From contig CP070726.1 of the NCBI GenBank assembly GCA_020350865.1, positions 372,064 through 377,073 of the forward strand: 5,010 nucleotides of DNA, in the 5' to 3' direction. Positions 1 to 4,543 of the stretch are shown here, piece after piece. Made by a program: the position numbers and the translations under genes. The notes beneath the pieces are model-generated. The model was not told where the DNA came from. It searched no databases and saw only the letters and a program-made list of their open reading frames with translations. How positions within the stretch are numbered: the stretch's first letter is position 1; each line of letters begins with the position of its first letter. This DNA comes from Thermoplasmata archaeon (GTDB lineage: Archaea > Thermoplasmatota > Thermoplasmata > GCA-020350865).

Positions 1-81
1 GAGGAGCAGTCATCAGGAGAGATAACGAACATGCTGGGGCTGGTCTGCGACGAGATGCTGGTAATTTCCGAGACCGTTTAG
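1..81 (+). CDS. C-terminal end of an unidentified protein (partial)
   Basis: An open frame runs from the window edge to a TAG stop at 79-81 and gives 26 residues ending in LVISETV. It contains EEQSSGEI, followed by an amphipathic stretch with several Met, Leu and Val residues. The EEQSSG piece is reminiscent of the helical signalling region of methyl-accepting chemotaxis proteins, but the fragment is too short to assign a family. Codon use (G/C-rich third positions) matches the downstream gene. The stop lies 10 nt before the next ATG, and the TAG overlaps that gene's SD, which suggests one transcription unit with translational coupling. Confidence 0.55.
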   Translation, partial: EEQSSGEITNMLGLVCDEMLVISETV

Positions 82-86
82 GTGAT
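81..86 (+). promoter_or_regulatory. Shine-Dalgarno site of the KaiC-like gene
   Basis: GGTGAT is complementary to the archaeal 16S rRNA 3' end (part of GGAGGTGATCC). It lies 5 nt before the ATG at 92 and shares a G with the upstream TAG stop. This supports the ATG at 92 as the start and implies coupling to the upstream gene. Confidence 0.7.
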
Positions 87-91
87 ATCAA

Positions 92-826
92 ATGGATGCT
101 AAAAGCACAGGTATAAAAATCCTGGACAAAACCCTTGGAGGAGGGGTTCCCGTGGGCTTCACCACACTTGTCTCGGGCTCACCGGGAGGCGGCATGGAGC
201 TTTTTGCCAAGCAGTTCGCATCAGCCAGCAAGAAAGATGAGAACATCGTCTATGTGTCTACCACGGAGCGAAACGAGGACGTGCTCTCAACCATGAAGCG
301 ATTCAAGTGGACGGAGAACATGAACATCCTCAATATCGGTACGCGCTACTACGAGAACGTGCTTGCCAGAAAGCTGGAGGTCAGCAAATACAGGTACGAA
401 GGCCTGTCAAGGGAGAGCATAGACACGCTCATCAGCGGGGTCGAGGGAGGAAAGGAGGAGAACTTTCTTTCCAGCCTCACATACGAGGTATCCAAACTGG
501 ACCCCCCCTTCAGGCTCATTGTGGATTCACTGGATTTCTTCCTGGAGCAGCATCCACACCACGACGTCATTTCCGCTCTCAGAATGATCAAAGCGCATGT
601 TCAGCACAGTGAAAGCGTTGCGTTTTTCACCCTTCAAAGGGATGTGTACGAGAAAAGAACGTACAGCGGCCTGGAAAGCGTGGTTGATTGTATTTTCGAA
701 CTGGACACGTGGATCGAAAAGGCCGAGTTCAAGCGGTTCATTGTCATAAAGAAGCTGAGGAACCATCCCGAGAAGACCGGCGTTTTCCAGTACAAGATCG
801 ACGAGCACGGGATTTCCCAGCTCTAG
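92..826 (+). CDS. KaiC/RAD55-like RecA-superfamily ATPase with degenerate Walker A
   Basis: This 244-residue protein is a single RecA/KaiC-type domain. The N-terminus has the family signature STGIKILDKTLGGGVPVG (5-22) leading into strand beta-1 and the P-loop. The P-loop region is GSPGGGME (29-36). The invariant Lys and Ser/Thr of Walker A are replaced by Met35 and Glu36, so normal phosphate binding is doubtful. The second strand IVYVSTTE (52-59) ends in Glu59, where KaiC proteins carry catalytic acids. Walker B is RLIVDSLD (141-148) with Asp145. The C-terminal hairpin FIVIKKLRNHPEKTG (216-230) resembles the KaiC intersubunit segment. KaiC-like proteins of archaea are mostly linked to signalling or regulation, but the partner is unknown. 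The N-terminus is complete, with an SD 5 nt upstream. No transmembrane segment or signal peptide is seen. Nucleotide binding without hydrolysis, or a purely structural role, is inference. Confidence 0.85.
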   Translation: MDAKSTGIKILDKTLGGGVPVGFTTLVSGSPGGGMELFAKQFASASKKDENIVYVSTTERNEDVLSTMKRFKWTENMNILNIGTRYYENVLARKLEVSKYRYEGLSRESIDTLISGVEGGKEENFLSSLTYEVSKLDPPFRLIVDSLDFFLEQHPHHDVISALRMIKAHVQHSESVAFFTLQRDVYEKRTYSGLESVVDCIFELDTWIEKAEFKRFIVIKKLRNHPEKTGVFQYKIDEHGISQL

Positions 827-841
827 GAGCACAGTGATTCA

Positions 842-846
842 TTTTT
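842..846 (+). terminator. Possible U-tract terminator after the KaiC-like gene
   Basis: A run of five T residues lies 15 nt after the TAG stop at 824-826, without a hairpin. Archaeal RNA polymerase can terminate at short T-runs, so this is plausible but weak. It overlaps the start of the likely galU promoter. Confidence 0.25.
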
Positions 847-868
847 GATATATGCATAAAACTTATTA
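846..868 (+). promoter_or_regulatory. Archaeal TATA-type promoter for galU
   Basis: An AT-rich block (GATATATGCATAAAAC followed by TTATTA) lies 25-47 nt before the galU ATG. If the TATA element is CATAAAAC (855-862), transcription would start near 886. If it is the TTATTA part (863-868), it would start at about the ATG itself. No SD is visible just before the ATG at 893 (the sequence there is TTTTGCCGTTCG), so a leaderless or near-leaderless transcript is likely. Which of the overlapping AT elements is used cannot be decided by eye. Confidence 0.5.
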
Positions 869-892
869 CCTAAACAGGGCTTTTGCCGTTCG

Positions 893-1744
893 ATGAAGGC
901 GGTCATTCCAGCAGCGGGATTGGGCACGAGGCTGCTTCCGGCCACAAAGGCACAGCCGAAAGAGATGCTGCCGGTGGTGGACAAACCTGCAATACAGTAC
1001 GTGGTGGAGGAGGCCGTTGCTTCGGGAATAAAGGATATCCTGATCATAACGGGCAGGGGAAAAAGGGCCATTGAGGACCACTTCGACAAATCCGTGGAGC
1101 TGGAGTACATCCTCGGAAAAAGCGGGAAGGAGCACGAGCTGGAGCAGATAAAACCCATCTCCGACATGGCAGATATTTTCTATATCAGACAGAAGGAGCA
1201 GCTCGGTTTGGGTCATGCGGTGCTGTGCGCCAAGGAGCATATCAATGAAGAGCCCTTTGCCGTCATGCTCGGCGACGATCTGATCATCGGTGAGAAGCCC
1301 TGCATAAGGCAGTTGATGGATGTTTTCAAACGAAAGAAAGCCTCTGTAATTGCCGTTGAACCTGTCCCGGAGGACAGGGTCCACAGATATGGAATAGTAC
1401 AGGGTAAAAGGGTGGAAGGCCACCTTTACGAGATCGAGGACATCATCGAAAAACCCAAAAGGGAAGAGGCTCCGTCGAACATAGCCACAATCGGGAGATA
1501 TGTGTTCACACCGGGAATACTGGGATGTCTGGAGAAGACCGAGCCCGGGGTGGGCAACGAAATCCAGCTCACGGACGGCATCAAAATGCTCCTCTCCTCA
1601 GAGAAGGTGTACGCCTACGAGTTTTCGGGGAAGCGGTATGATATAGGGACAAAGGAGGACTGGATCAAGGCCACCATAGGACTGGCTTTAACTCGCCAGG
1701 ATCTAAAGGAAAACATCAGAGAATTCCTAGCAGAAATGATGTAG
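893..1744 (+). CDS. galU: UTP-glucose-1-phosphate uridylyltransferase (GalU/AglF type)
   Basis: This enzyme makes UDP-glucose from glucose-1-phosphate and UTP in the cytoplasm, feeding glycosylation or cell-surface polysaccharide pathways. The 283-residue length is usual for the GalU family. Residues 4-31 carry the nucleotidyltransferase signature: AAGLGTRLLPATKAQPKE (7-24) and PVVDKP (27-32). QLGLGHAVLCAK (103-114) and MLGDDL (125-130) form the sugar-nucleotide and metal site, with Asp128/Asp129 as likely metal ligands. IGRYVF (200-205), GNEIQLTDGI (221-230) and YDIGTKEDWIKA (249-260) are conserved GalU blocks. GNEIQLTD favours GalU over RmlA-type thymidylyltransferases. The acceptor pathway is not visible, since the neighbours do not belong to sugar metabolism. 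The gene probably has its own promoter, starts without an SD, and converges on moaB with a 6-bp gap. In some archaea the homologue AglF serves N-glycosylation; that role here is inference. Confidence 0.93.
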   Translation: MKAVIPAAGLGTRLLPATKAQPKEMLPVVDKPAIQYVVEEAVASGIKDILIITGRGKRAIEDHFDKSVELEYILGKSGKEHELEQIKPISDMADIFYIRQKEQLGLGHAVLCAKEHINEEPFAVMLGDDLIIGEKPCIRQLMDVFKRKKASVIAVEPVPEDRVHRYGIVQGKRVEGHLYEIEDIIEKPKREEAPSNIATIGRYVFTPGILGCLEKTEPGVGNEIQLTDGIKMLLSSEKVYAYEFSGKRYDIGTKEDWIKATIGLALTRQDLKENIREFLAEMM

Positions 1745-1750
1745 GATCCT

Positions 1751-2254
1751 TCATTTTTTCAGTTCGTATAGCATATGGCCCAGTTCCGGTAAAATGAGGC
1801 TCTCCATGGCCCGCACACATGCGGATGTAGAGCCGGGAAGACAGATTATGATCCTTTCTTGACAAACGCCTGCCAAAGCCCTGCTCAGCATGGCCGGGCT
1901 GCCTATGTCCTTGTAGCTGAGGTACCTGAACAGCTCGCCAAAGCCCACAAGCTCCCTTTCAAGAAAGGGCTTTACGGCCTCCACGGTCACATCCTGGCTG
2001 CTGATACCCGTGCCGCCGTTGATTATTATGGCCTGGGTGTTTTGATTTCCAAGGGCCTTTTCGATCTCGGAGGTGATGGCGGAGACATCGTCCTTGATTA
2101 CCGAATACTGAGATATCTGATGCCCCTTCCCATTCAGAAGTGAGATGATGGCTTTTCCAGATTCATCGTTCTCTTCTGACCTGGTTGAGCTCACGGTGAT
2201 AACGGCACATGCGACAGGCCCGTGGGCGTGTTTCTTGTGCTCTTCGAAACCCAT
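1751..2254 (-). CDS. moaB: Molybdopterin adenylyltransferase MoaB
   Basis: MoaB (a MogA equivalent in many archaea) activates molybdopterin by adenylation with ATP, preparing it for MoeA-dependent molybdenum or tungsten insertion. The 167 residues form one MoCF/MogA-fold domain. Visible motifs are AVITVSSTR (17-25) with Asp30 and SG (32-33), INGGTGISSQDVTVEAV (78-94) with the key Asp88, GFGELFRYLSYKDIGSPAML (104-123) with Glu107, SRALAG (124-129) and CLPGS (138-142). The short His/Lys-rich start EEHKKHAHG (4-12) is common in MoaB. Position 103 is Val where most relatives have Pro before GFGELFR, a minor deviation. The gene is last in the moa operon, 4 nt after the moaC stop, with an SD across that junction. 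It ends 6 bp from the convergent galU stop. Confidence 0.94.
   Translation of the reverse strand: MGFEEHKKHAHGPVACAVITVSSTRSEENDESGKAIISLLNGKGHQISQYSVIKDDVSAITSEIEKALGNQNTQAIIINGGTGISSQDVTVEAVKPFLERELVGFGELFRYLSYKDIGSPAMLSRALAGVCQERIIICLPGSTSACVRAMESLILPELGHMLYELKK
1754..1759 (+). terminator. Possible U-tract terminator for galU
   Basis: Six T residues on the plus strand lie 10 nt after the galU stop. They sit inside the last codons of the convergent moaB, where they read as AAA AAA (Lys-Lys) on the other strand. No hairpin precedes them except the short palindrome AGGATCCT (1743-1750), so an archaeal-type T-run terminator is the best reading. Confidence 0.35.
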
Positions 2255-2255
2255 A

Positions 2256-2265
2256 GGATCACTCC
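2256..2265 (-). promoter_or_regulatory. Shine-Dalgarno site of moaB
   Basis: On the minus strand GGAGTGATCC lies just before the ATG, with its GGAG core 7 nt from the start. It differs from the full anti-SD complement GGAGGTGATCC by one missing G. It contains the moaC TGA stop, so moaB translation is probably coupled to moaC. Confidence 0.7.
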
Positions 2266-2693
2266 TTGCGCTTTGAAACCACCTTCACATCGGAAATGGA
2301 GGTTGTTGGATACTGTCCATATTCATCCTTCTCGAGGTACTTGACCATGTCCCAGATACAGAGCAGTGCAGCGGTTACACCTGCAAGGCTTTCCATCTCC
2401 ACACCCGTTTTGAAACTGGCAGTAACCTCGCAATTGCAGGCGATGTCCTCCTCCCCCACCTCGAAGGATATATCAACTGCCTCTATCGGGATATTGTGGC
2501 ACAAAGGTATGAGGTTCGGTGTGTTCTTTACGGCCATGATGCCCGCCATCTGGGCCGTGCTGAATACATCTCCCTTCTCGATACGTCCCGTGTTAATGGC
2601 GTCCACCGTGCTCTTCTTCAGTTTTATCTCGCCTTTGGCAAGAGCAGTCCTTTTCAGCACGTCCTTGCCGCTGATGTTCACGATCCTGGTCAT
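2259..2693 (-). CDS. moaC: Cyclic pyranopterin monophosphate synthase MoaC
   Basis: MoaC converts 3',8-cyclo-7,8-dihydro-GTP, the MoaA product, into cyclic pyranopterin monophosphate, the first stable molybdopterin intermediate. The 144-residue protein has the expected family blocks: TALAKGEIKL (16-25), EKGDVFSTAQMAGIMAVK (39-56), LIPLCHNIPI (61-70), KTGVEMESL (95-103) and WDMVK (114-118). By alignment from memory with the E. coli enzyme, the catalytic pair Lys51/Lys131 corresponds to Lys40/Lys118. Asp128 corresponds to Asp115, and His77 to His66. The Glu pair corresponds to Glu99/Glu101. The C-terminus (ISDVKVVSKRKE) lacks the GGKSG tail of bacterial MoaC, as I recall for archaeal forms. The ATG overlaps the moaE TGA by 4 nt (ATGA), and a perfect GGAGGTGA lies 7 nt upstream. 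It should work as a hexamer, from family knowledge. Confidence 0.95.
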   Translation of the reverse strand: MTRIVNISGKDVLKRTALAKGEIKLKKSTVDAINTGRIEKGDVFSTAQMAGIMAVKNTPNLIPLCHNIPIEAVDISFEVGEEDIACNCEVTASFKTGVEMESLAGVTAALLCIWDMVKYLEKDEYGQYPTTSISDVKVVSKRKE

Positions 2694-3187
2694 TTCCTCT
2701 TCACCTCCGAAGCGAATGATTCCTCCATTCCCACCCAGTGCTCCTTTTCAGTTGTGAATTCCTTTTTCCAGACTGGCACCGATTTCTTAAGTTCATCGAT
2801 TGCATATTCGCAGGCCCTGAAGGCATCCTTTCTGTGGGCTGCAGAGGCGGCTATCACAACGATCTTTTCCGAGGGTTTCAACTCCCCTGTCCTGTGTACC
2901 ATGTGCATATCGATGATATCGAAGTTGGCTTTTGCATATTCAGCTATCTCAGACATCTTTTCCCGGGCCATATCCTCGTAGCATTCGTATTGCAGACGCT
3001 TTACCTCGACCCGCCGCAGTTTCCCCTCACCCGCCGGAATCTCGTTAAAGTCCCTCACCGTGCCGACGAAGGCCACCACTGCACCGGTACCCGAGCCTGT
3101 CAAGTTTTGGATGATGTCGTTCACATCGAAATCCTTTTCAGAGATTTCAATCACTTCCTCACCCCGAATTCTAACACTCACTTCCAT
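2690..3187 (-). CDS. moaE: Molybdopterin synthase catalytic subunit MoaE
   Basis: MoaE holds cyclic pyranopterin monophosphate while two MoaD thiocarboxylates deliver the dithiolene sulfurs. Using the ATG at 3187 the protein has 165 residues. A TTG two codons earlier (3193) is possible and would overlap the moaD stop as TTGA. I prefer the ATG because GGCGGTTGA (3190-3198) sits at SD distance from it. Numbered from the TTG form, the motifs are GAVVAFVGTVR (37-47), LQYECYEDMA (67-76), RTGELKPSEKIVVIAASAAH (101-120) and DELKKSVPVWKKE (133-145). Lys136 and Lys143 match E. coli Lys119 and Lys126 in spacing. His120-Arg121 match its His103-Arg104. The loop after GTVR (DFNEIPAGEGKLRRVEVKR) is about nine residues longer than in E. 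coli. The stop overlaps the moaC start by 4 nt. Confidence 0.94.
   Translation of the reverse strand: MEVSVRIRGEEVIEISEKDFDVNDIIQNLTGSGTGAVVAFVGTVRDFNEIPAGEGKLRRVEVKRLQYECYEDMAREKMSEIAEYAKANFDIIDMHMVHRTGELKPSEKIVVIAASAAHRKDAFRACEYAIDELKKSVPVWKKEFTTEKEHWVGMEESFASEVKRK
2701..2708 (-). promoter_or_regulatory. Strong Shine-Dalgarno site of moaC
   Basis: GGAGGTGA on the minus strand, 7 nt before the moaC ATG, is a perfect 8-nt match to the archaeal anti-SD. It lies inside the 3' end of moaE. It is the strongest ribosome-binding site in the operon. Confidence 0.85.
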
Positions 3188-3189
3188 GT

Positions 3190-3198
3190 TCAACCGCC
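3190..3198 (-). promoter_or_regulatory. Shine-Dalgarno-like site that decides the moaE start
   Basis: GGCGGTTGA on the minus strand is a two-change relative of GGAGGTGA. Its GGCGGT core lies 5 nt before the ATG at 3187 but directly abuts the alternative TTG at 3193. This spacing favours the ATG. The site also contains the moaD TGA stop and part of the Gly-Gly codons. Confidence 0.5.
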
Positions 3199-3435
3199 GG
3201 CAACCGGCGGTAAAAGGGCCACCTCGTCTCCTTCCTTCAGAACGGTATCAAAGGAGGCGTACTCCTTGTTGACAGATACGATGAGCGGCTCTATGAGGGC
3301 CCCTATGGCCGGGTAGTCCTTTTTCACCACTTCCAGGAGGCTCGACACATCGGAGCTTTCCGTGATATCAACATCCGCCTCCGCGATGCCCACTGCCTCT
3401 CTGTACGCGGCAAAGAACTTCACCTTGATTCTCAA
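3190..3435 (-). CDS. moaD: Molybdopterin synthase sulfur carrier subunit MoaD
   Basis: MoaD is the small ubiquitin-like (beta-grasp) partner of MoaE. Its C-terminal glycine is adenylated, then thiocarboxylated, and supplies the dithiolene sulfurs. The 81 residues begin MRIKVKFFAAYREAVG and end DEVALLPPVAGG, giving the essential Gly80-Gly81 tail. Both ends and the length fit MoaD well. The start is TTG, with no Met codon anywhere later in the frame. It is supported by GGAGGT 6 nt upstream and lies one base after the moaA stop. The gene sits directly before its partner moaE, which helps balanced complex assembly. The E1-like enzyme (MoeB, ThiF or UbaA) that would activate the Gly-Gly end is not encoded in the window. 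Confidence 0.93.
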   Translation of the reverse strand: MRIKVKFFAAYREAVGIAEADVDITESSDVSSLLEVVKKDYPAIGALIEPLIVSVNKEYASFDTVLKEGDEVALLPPVAGG

Positions 3436-3436
3436 C

Positions 3437-4378
3437 CTATGACCTCCAGTAGGGTTCCTTCAAATGAACGGCCTGTGTAAATATTGCTTCGAGCTCATCA
3501 TCGGCAGCTCCATTTCTGATAGGTGTTATGATATCTAAATAGTTATCTTCCCTTAAAAGGCACGGTTTTAACTGCCCGGAGGCAGTGACCCTCAGCCTGG
3601 TGCAGTTGCAGCAGAATTCGGAGTTGTGCATCCCCCGCACGATCTCGATTTCAGCGTGGCCGTTGTTCTGGGAGGAAAGAATGTATTTCTTCCGGTTGTG
3701 CATGTGCCTCCGGCTCACATCGCAGGCAACCTTGTTGAGCCGGTCTTCAACGTTGCCAAGATCGTAATGGTACCTCGTAAAAGGACCGTTTGCACTCCCC
3801 TCTTTTGTGGTCTCGAACTCGATGAGCTGCAGTATGGCTCCCACGCTTGACGCGTATTCCACAGCAACATCGATATCCCTGTGGTTCACACTTTTCAGCA
3901 CCACCATGTTCAACTTAATAGGAGAAAGTCCCGCCTCTTTTGCTGCCGCCACCCCCGTCTTCAGCTCATCAAACAGGTCCTTCCCTGTGATCCTCTCGAA
4001 GGTCTCGTGATTGAAAGCATCGAAGCTCACATTCACCCGAGAGAGGCCCGCCTGTCTCAGGTCATGGGCATATCTTCTCAGGAGCGTGCCGTTGGTGGTC
4101 ATGGAGACCTCCTTCATGTGCCCTGCGACCCTCCCGATGATGTCCACGATATCGTTTCTCAGGAGCGGCTCCCCACCCGTTATCTTGAGCTTTTCCATGC
4201 CCACACTGCTGCCTATCTCGGCTATCTTCTCGATTTCTGAGGGGGCCATGAGGATATTGTCCGGTTCCCTTTCTTTCTGCGGGTCCCCCTCGTGGTGGCA
4301 GTAGAAACAATCCAGATTGCACTGACGGGTCACAGAGATGCGCATGTTGTTGATGTTCCTTCCGAAGCGGTCGAGCAT
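3437..4378 (-). CDS. moaA: GTP 3',8-cyclase MoaA (radical SAM)
   Basis: MoaA starts molybdopterin synthesis. It uses S-adenosylmethionine radical chemistry to turn GTP into 3',8-cyclo-7,8-dihydro-GTP. The radical-SAM cluster motif CNLDCFYC (Cys20, Cys24, Cys27) and the SAM-contacting GGEPLLR (68-74) sit in the N-terminal half. The C-terminal 4Fe-4S cluster that binds the substrate is formed by Cys256, Cys259 and Cys273 (FCCNCTRLR, then LKPCL), with the family spacing Cx2C-x13-C. Arg13, Arg261 and Arg263 match the GTP-binding arginines of the S. aureus enzyme by position. The 313-residue chain is shorter than bacterial MoaA (about 330). It ends in KEPYWRS without the C-terminal Gly-Gly known from bacterial and human proteins. 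It is the first gene of the moa operon and has no SD before the ATG. A TATA-like box at the right distance points to a leaderless mRNA. Confidence 0.95.
   Translation of the reverse strand: MLDRFGRNINNMRISVTRQCNLDCFYCHHEGDPQKEREPDNILMAPSEIEKIAEIGSSVGMEKLKITGGEPLLRNDIVDIIGRVAGHMKEVSMTTNGTLLRRYAHDLRQAGLSRVNVSFDAFNHETFERITGKDLFDELKTGVAAAKEAGLSPIKLNMVVLKSVNHRDIDVAVEYASSVGAILQLIEFETTKEGSANGPFTRYHYDLGNVEDRLNKVACDVSRRHMHNRKKYILSSQNNGHAEIEIVRGMHNSEFCCNCTRLRVTASGQLKPCLLREDNYLDIITPIRNGAADDELEAIFTQAVHLKEPYWRS
3442..3447 (-). promoter_or_regulatory. Shine-Dalgarno site supporting the TTG start of moaD
   Basis: GGAGGT on the minus strand is 6 nt before TTG at 3435 and lies inside the last codons of moaA. 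As moaD has no ATG or GTG alternative near its conserved N-terminus, this site fixes the TTG as the start. Confidence 0.8.
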
Positions 4379-4402
4379 CGATATGTATAACGAAGCATAT
4401 CG
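4379..4402. promoter_or_regulatory. Inverted-repeat operator, ModE-like, at moaA start
   Basis: CGATATG (4379-4385) and CATATCG (4396-4402) form a perfect 7-bp inverted repeat with a 10-nt spacer, abutting the moaA ATG. It lies between the predicted TATA box and the start codon, where a bound protein would block the transcription start. As 9-6-9 blocks, the element has the layout of the E. coli ModE operator (CGTTATATT-N6-TACATAACG, recalled from memory), with 12 of 18 half-site bases identical. A molybdate-responsive repressor is the natural guess given the gene it controls, but no regulator gene is in the window. Confidence 0.5.
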
Positions 4403-4403
4403 G

Positions 4404-4409
4404 TTTAAA
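4404..4409 (-). promoter_or_regulatory. Probable TATA box of the moa operon
   Basis: TTTAAA, preceded on the minus strand by the purine-rich CCAAAACG as a possible BRE, is centred 28 nt before the first base of the moaA ATG. Archaeal transcription usually starts 25-28 nt after the TATA centre, so the mRNA would start at or within two bases of the ATG. The lack of an SD agrees with a leaderless message. Confidence 0.55.
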
Positions 4410-4430
4410 CGTTTTGGTTTTTATTTACCT

Positions 4431-4490
4431 GCCAGCCGGGCACCCCATCCCCCACCCCAATCTCAGTCCGTCCCTGGACCCCCCCCTTAG
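4431..4490 (-). other. G-run-rich intergenic tract
   Basis: Read on the minus strand, this stretch between porB and moaA carries G-runs of 8, 3, 4, 5 and 4 (plus-strand positions 4479-4486, 4472-4474, 4455-4458, 4449-4453 and 4443-4446). The spacers are 4, 13, 1 and 2 nt. It contains no credible ORF. Four or more runs of at least three G could form a quadruplex with one long loop, in the minus-strand DNA or in a transcript. Function is unknown. Confidence 0.4.
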
Positions 4491-4508
4491 CAATGATATT
4501 GAATGAAG

Positions 4509-4518
4509 CATATAAAAA
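4509..4518 (-). promoter_or_regulatory. Second TATA-like element upstream of moaA, or porB terminator
   Basis: On the minus strand the sequence TTTTTATATG resembles a good archaeal TATA box, and an AAAAAG stretch lies just before it. If used, transcription would start near 4487 and give moaA a leader of about 110 nt carrying the G-rich tract. The same T5 run (4514-4518) lies 25 nt after the porB stop and could instead act as its U-tract terminator. Sequence alone does not separate the two readings. Confidence 0.35.
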
Positions 4519-4543
4519 GACTTTTTCACGGGGGGCGGGGTGT

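Noticed and set aside
866..1423. Long antisense ORF (185 codons) opposite galU
   Set aside because: It lies entirely over the strongly conserved galU frame (apart from its 3' end), its translation shows no recognisable motif, and the galU frame fully explains the sequence.
2738..3316. Plus-strand ORF of 192 codons opposite moaE and moaD
   Set aside because: It spans two clear minus-strand genes with catalytic motifs. Its product is compositionally odd and it has no credible start signal.
4514..4526. Palindrome AAAAAG-A-CTTTTT as a hairpin terminator
   Set aside because: The loop would be one base and the stem almost all A-T, so a stable hairpin is not possible. The T-run alone may still act as an archaeal terminator.
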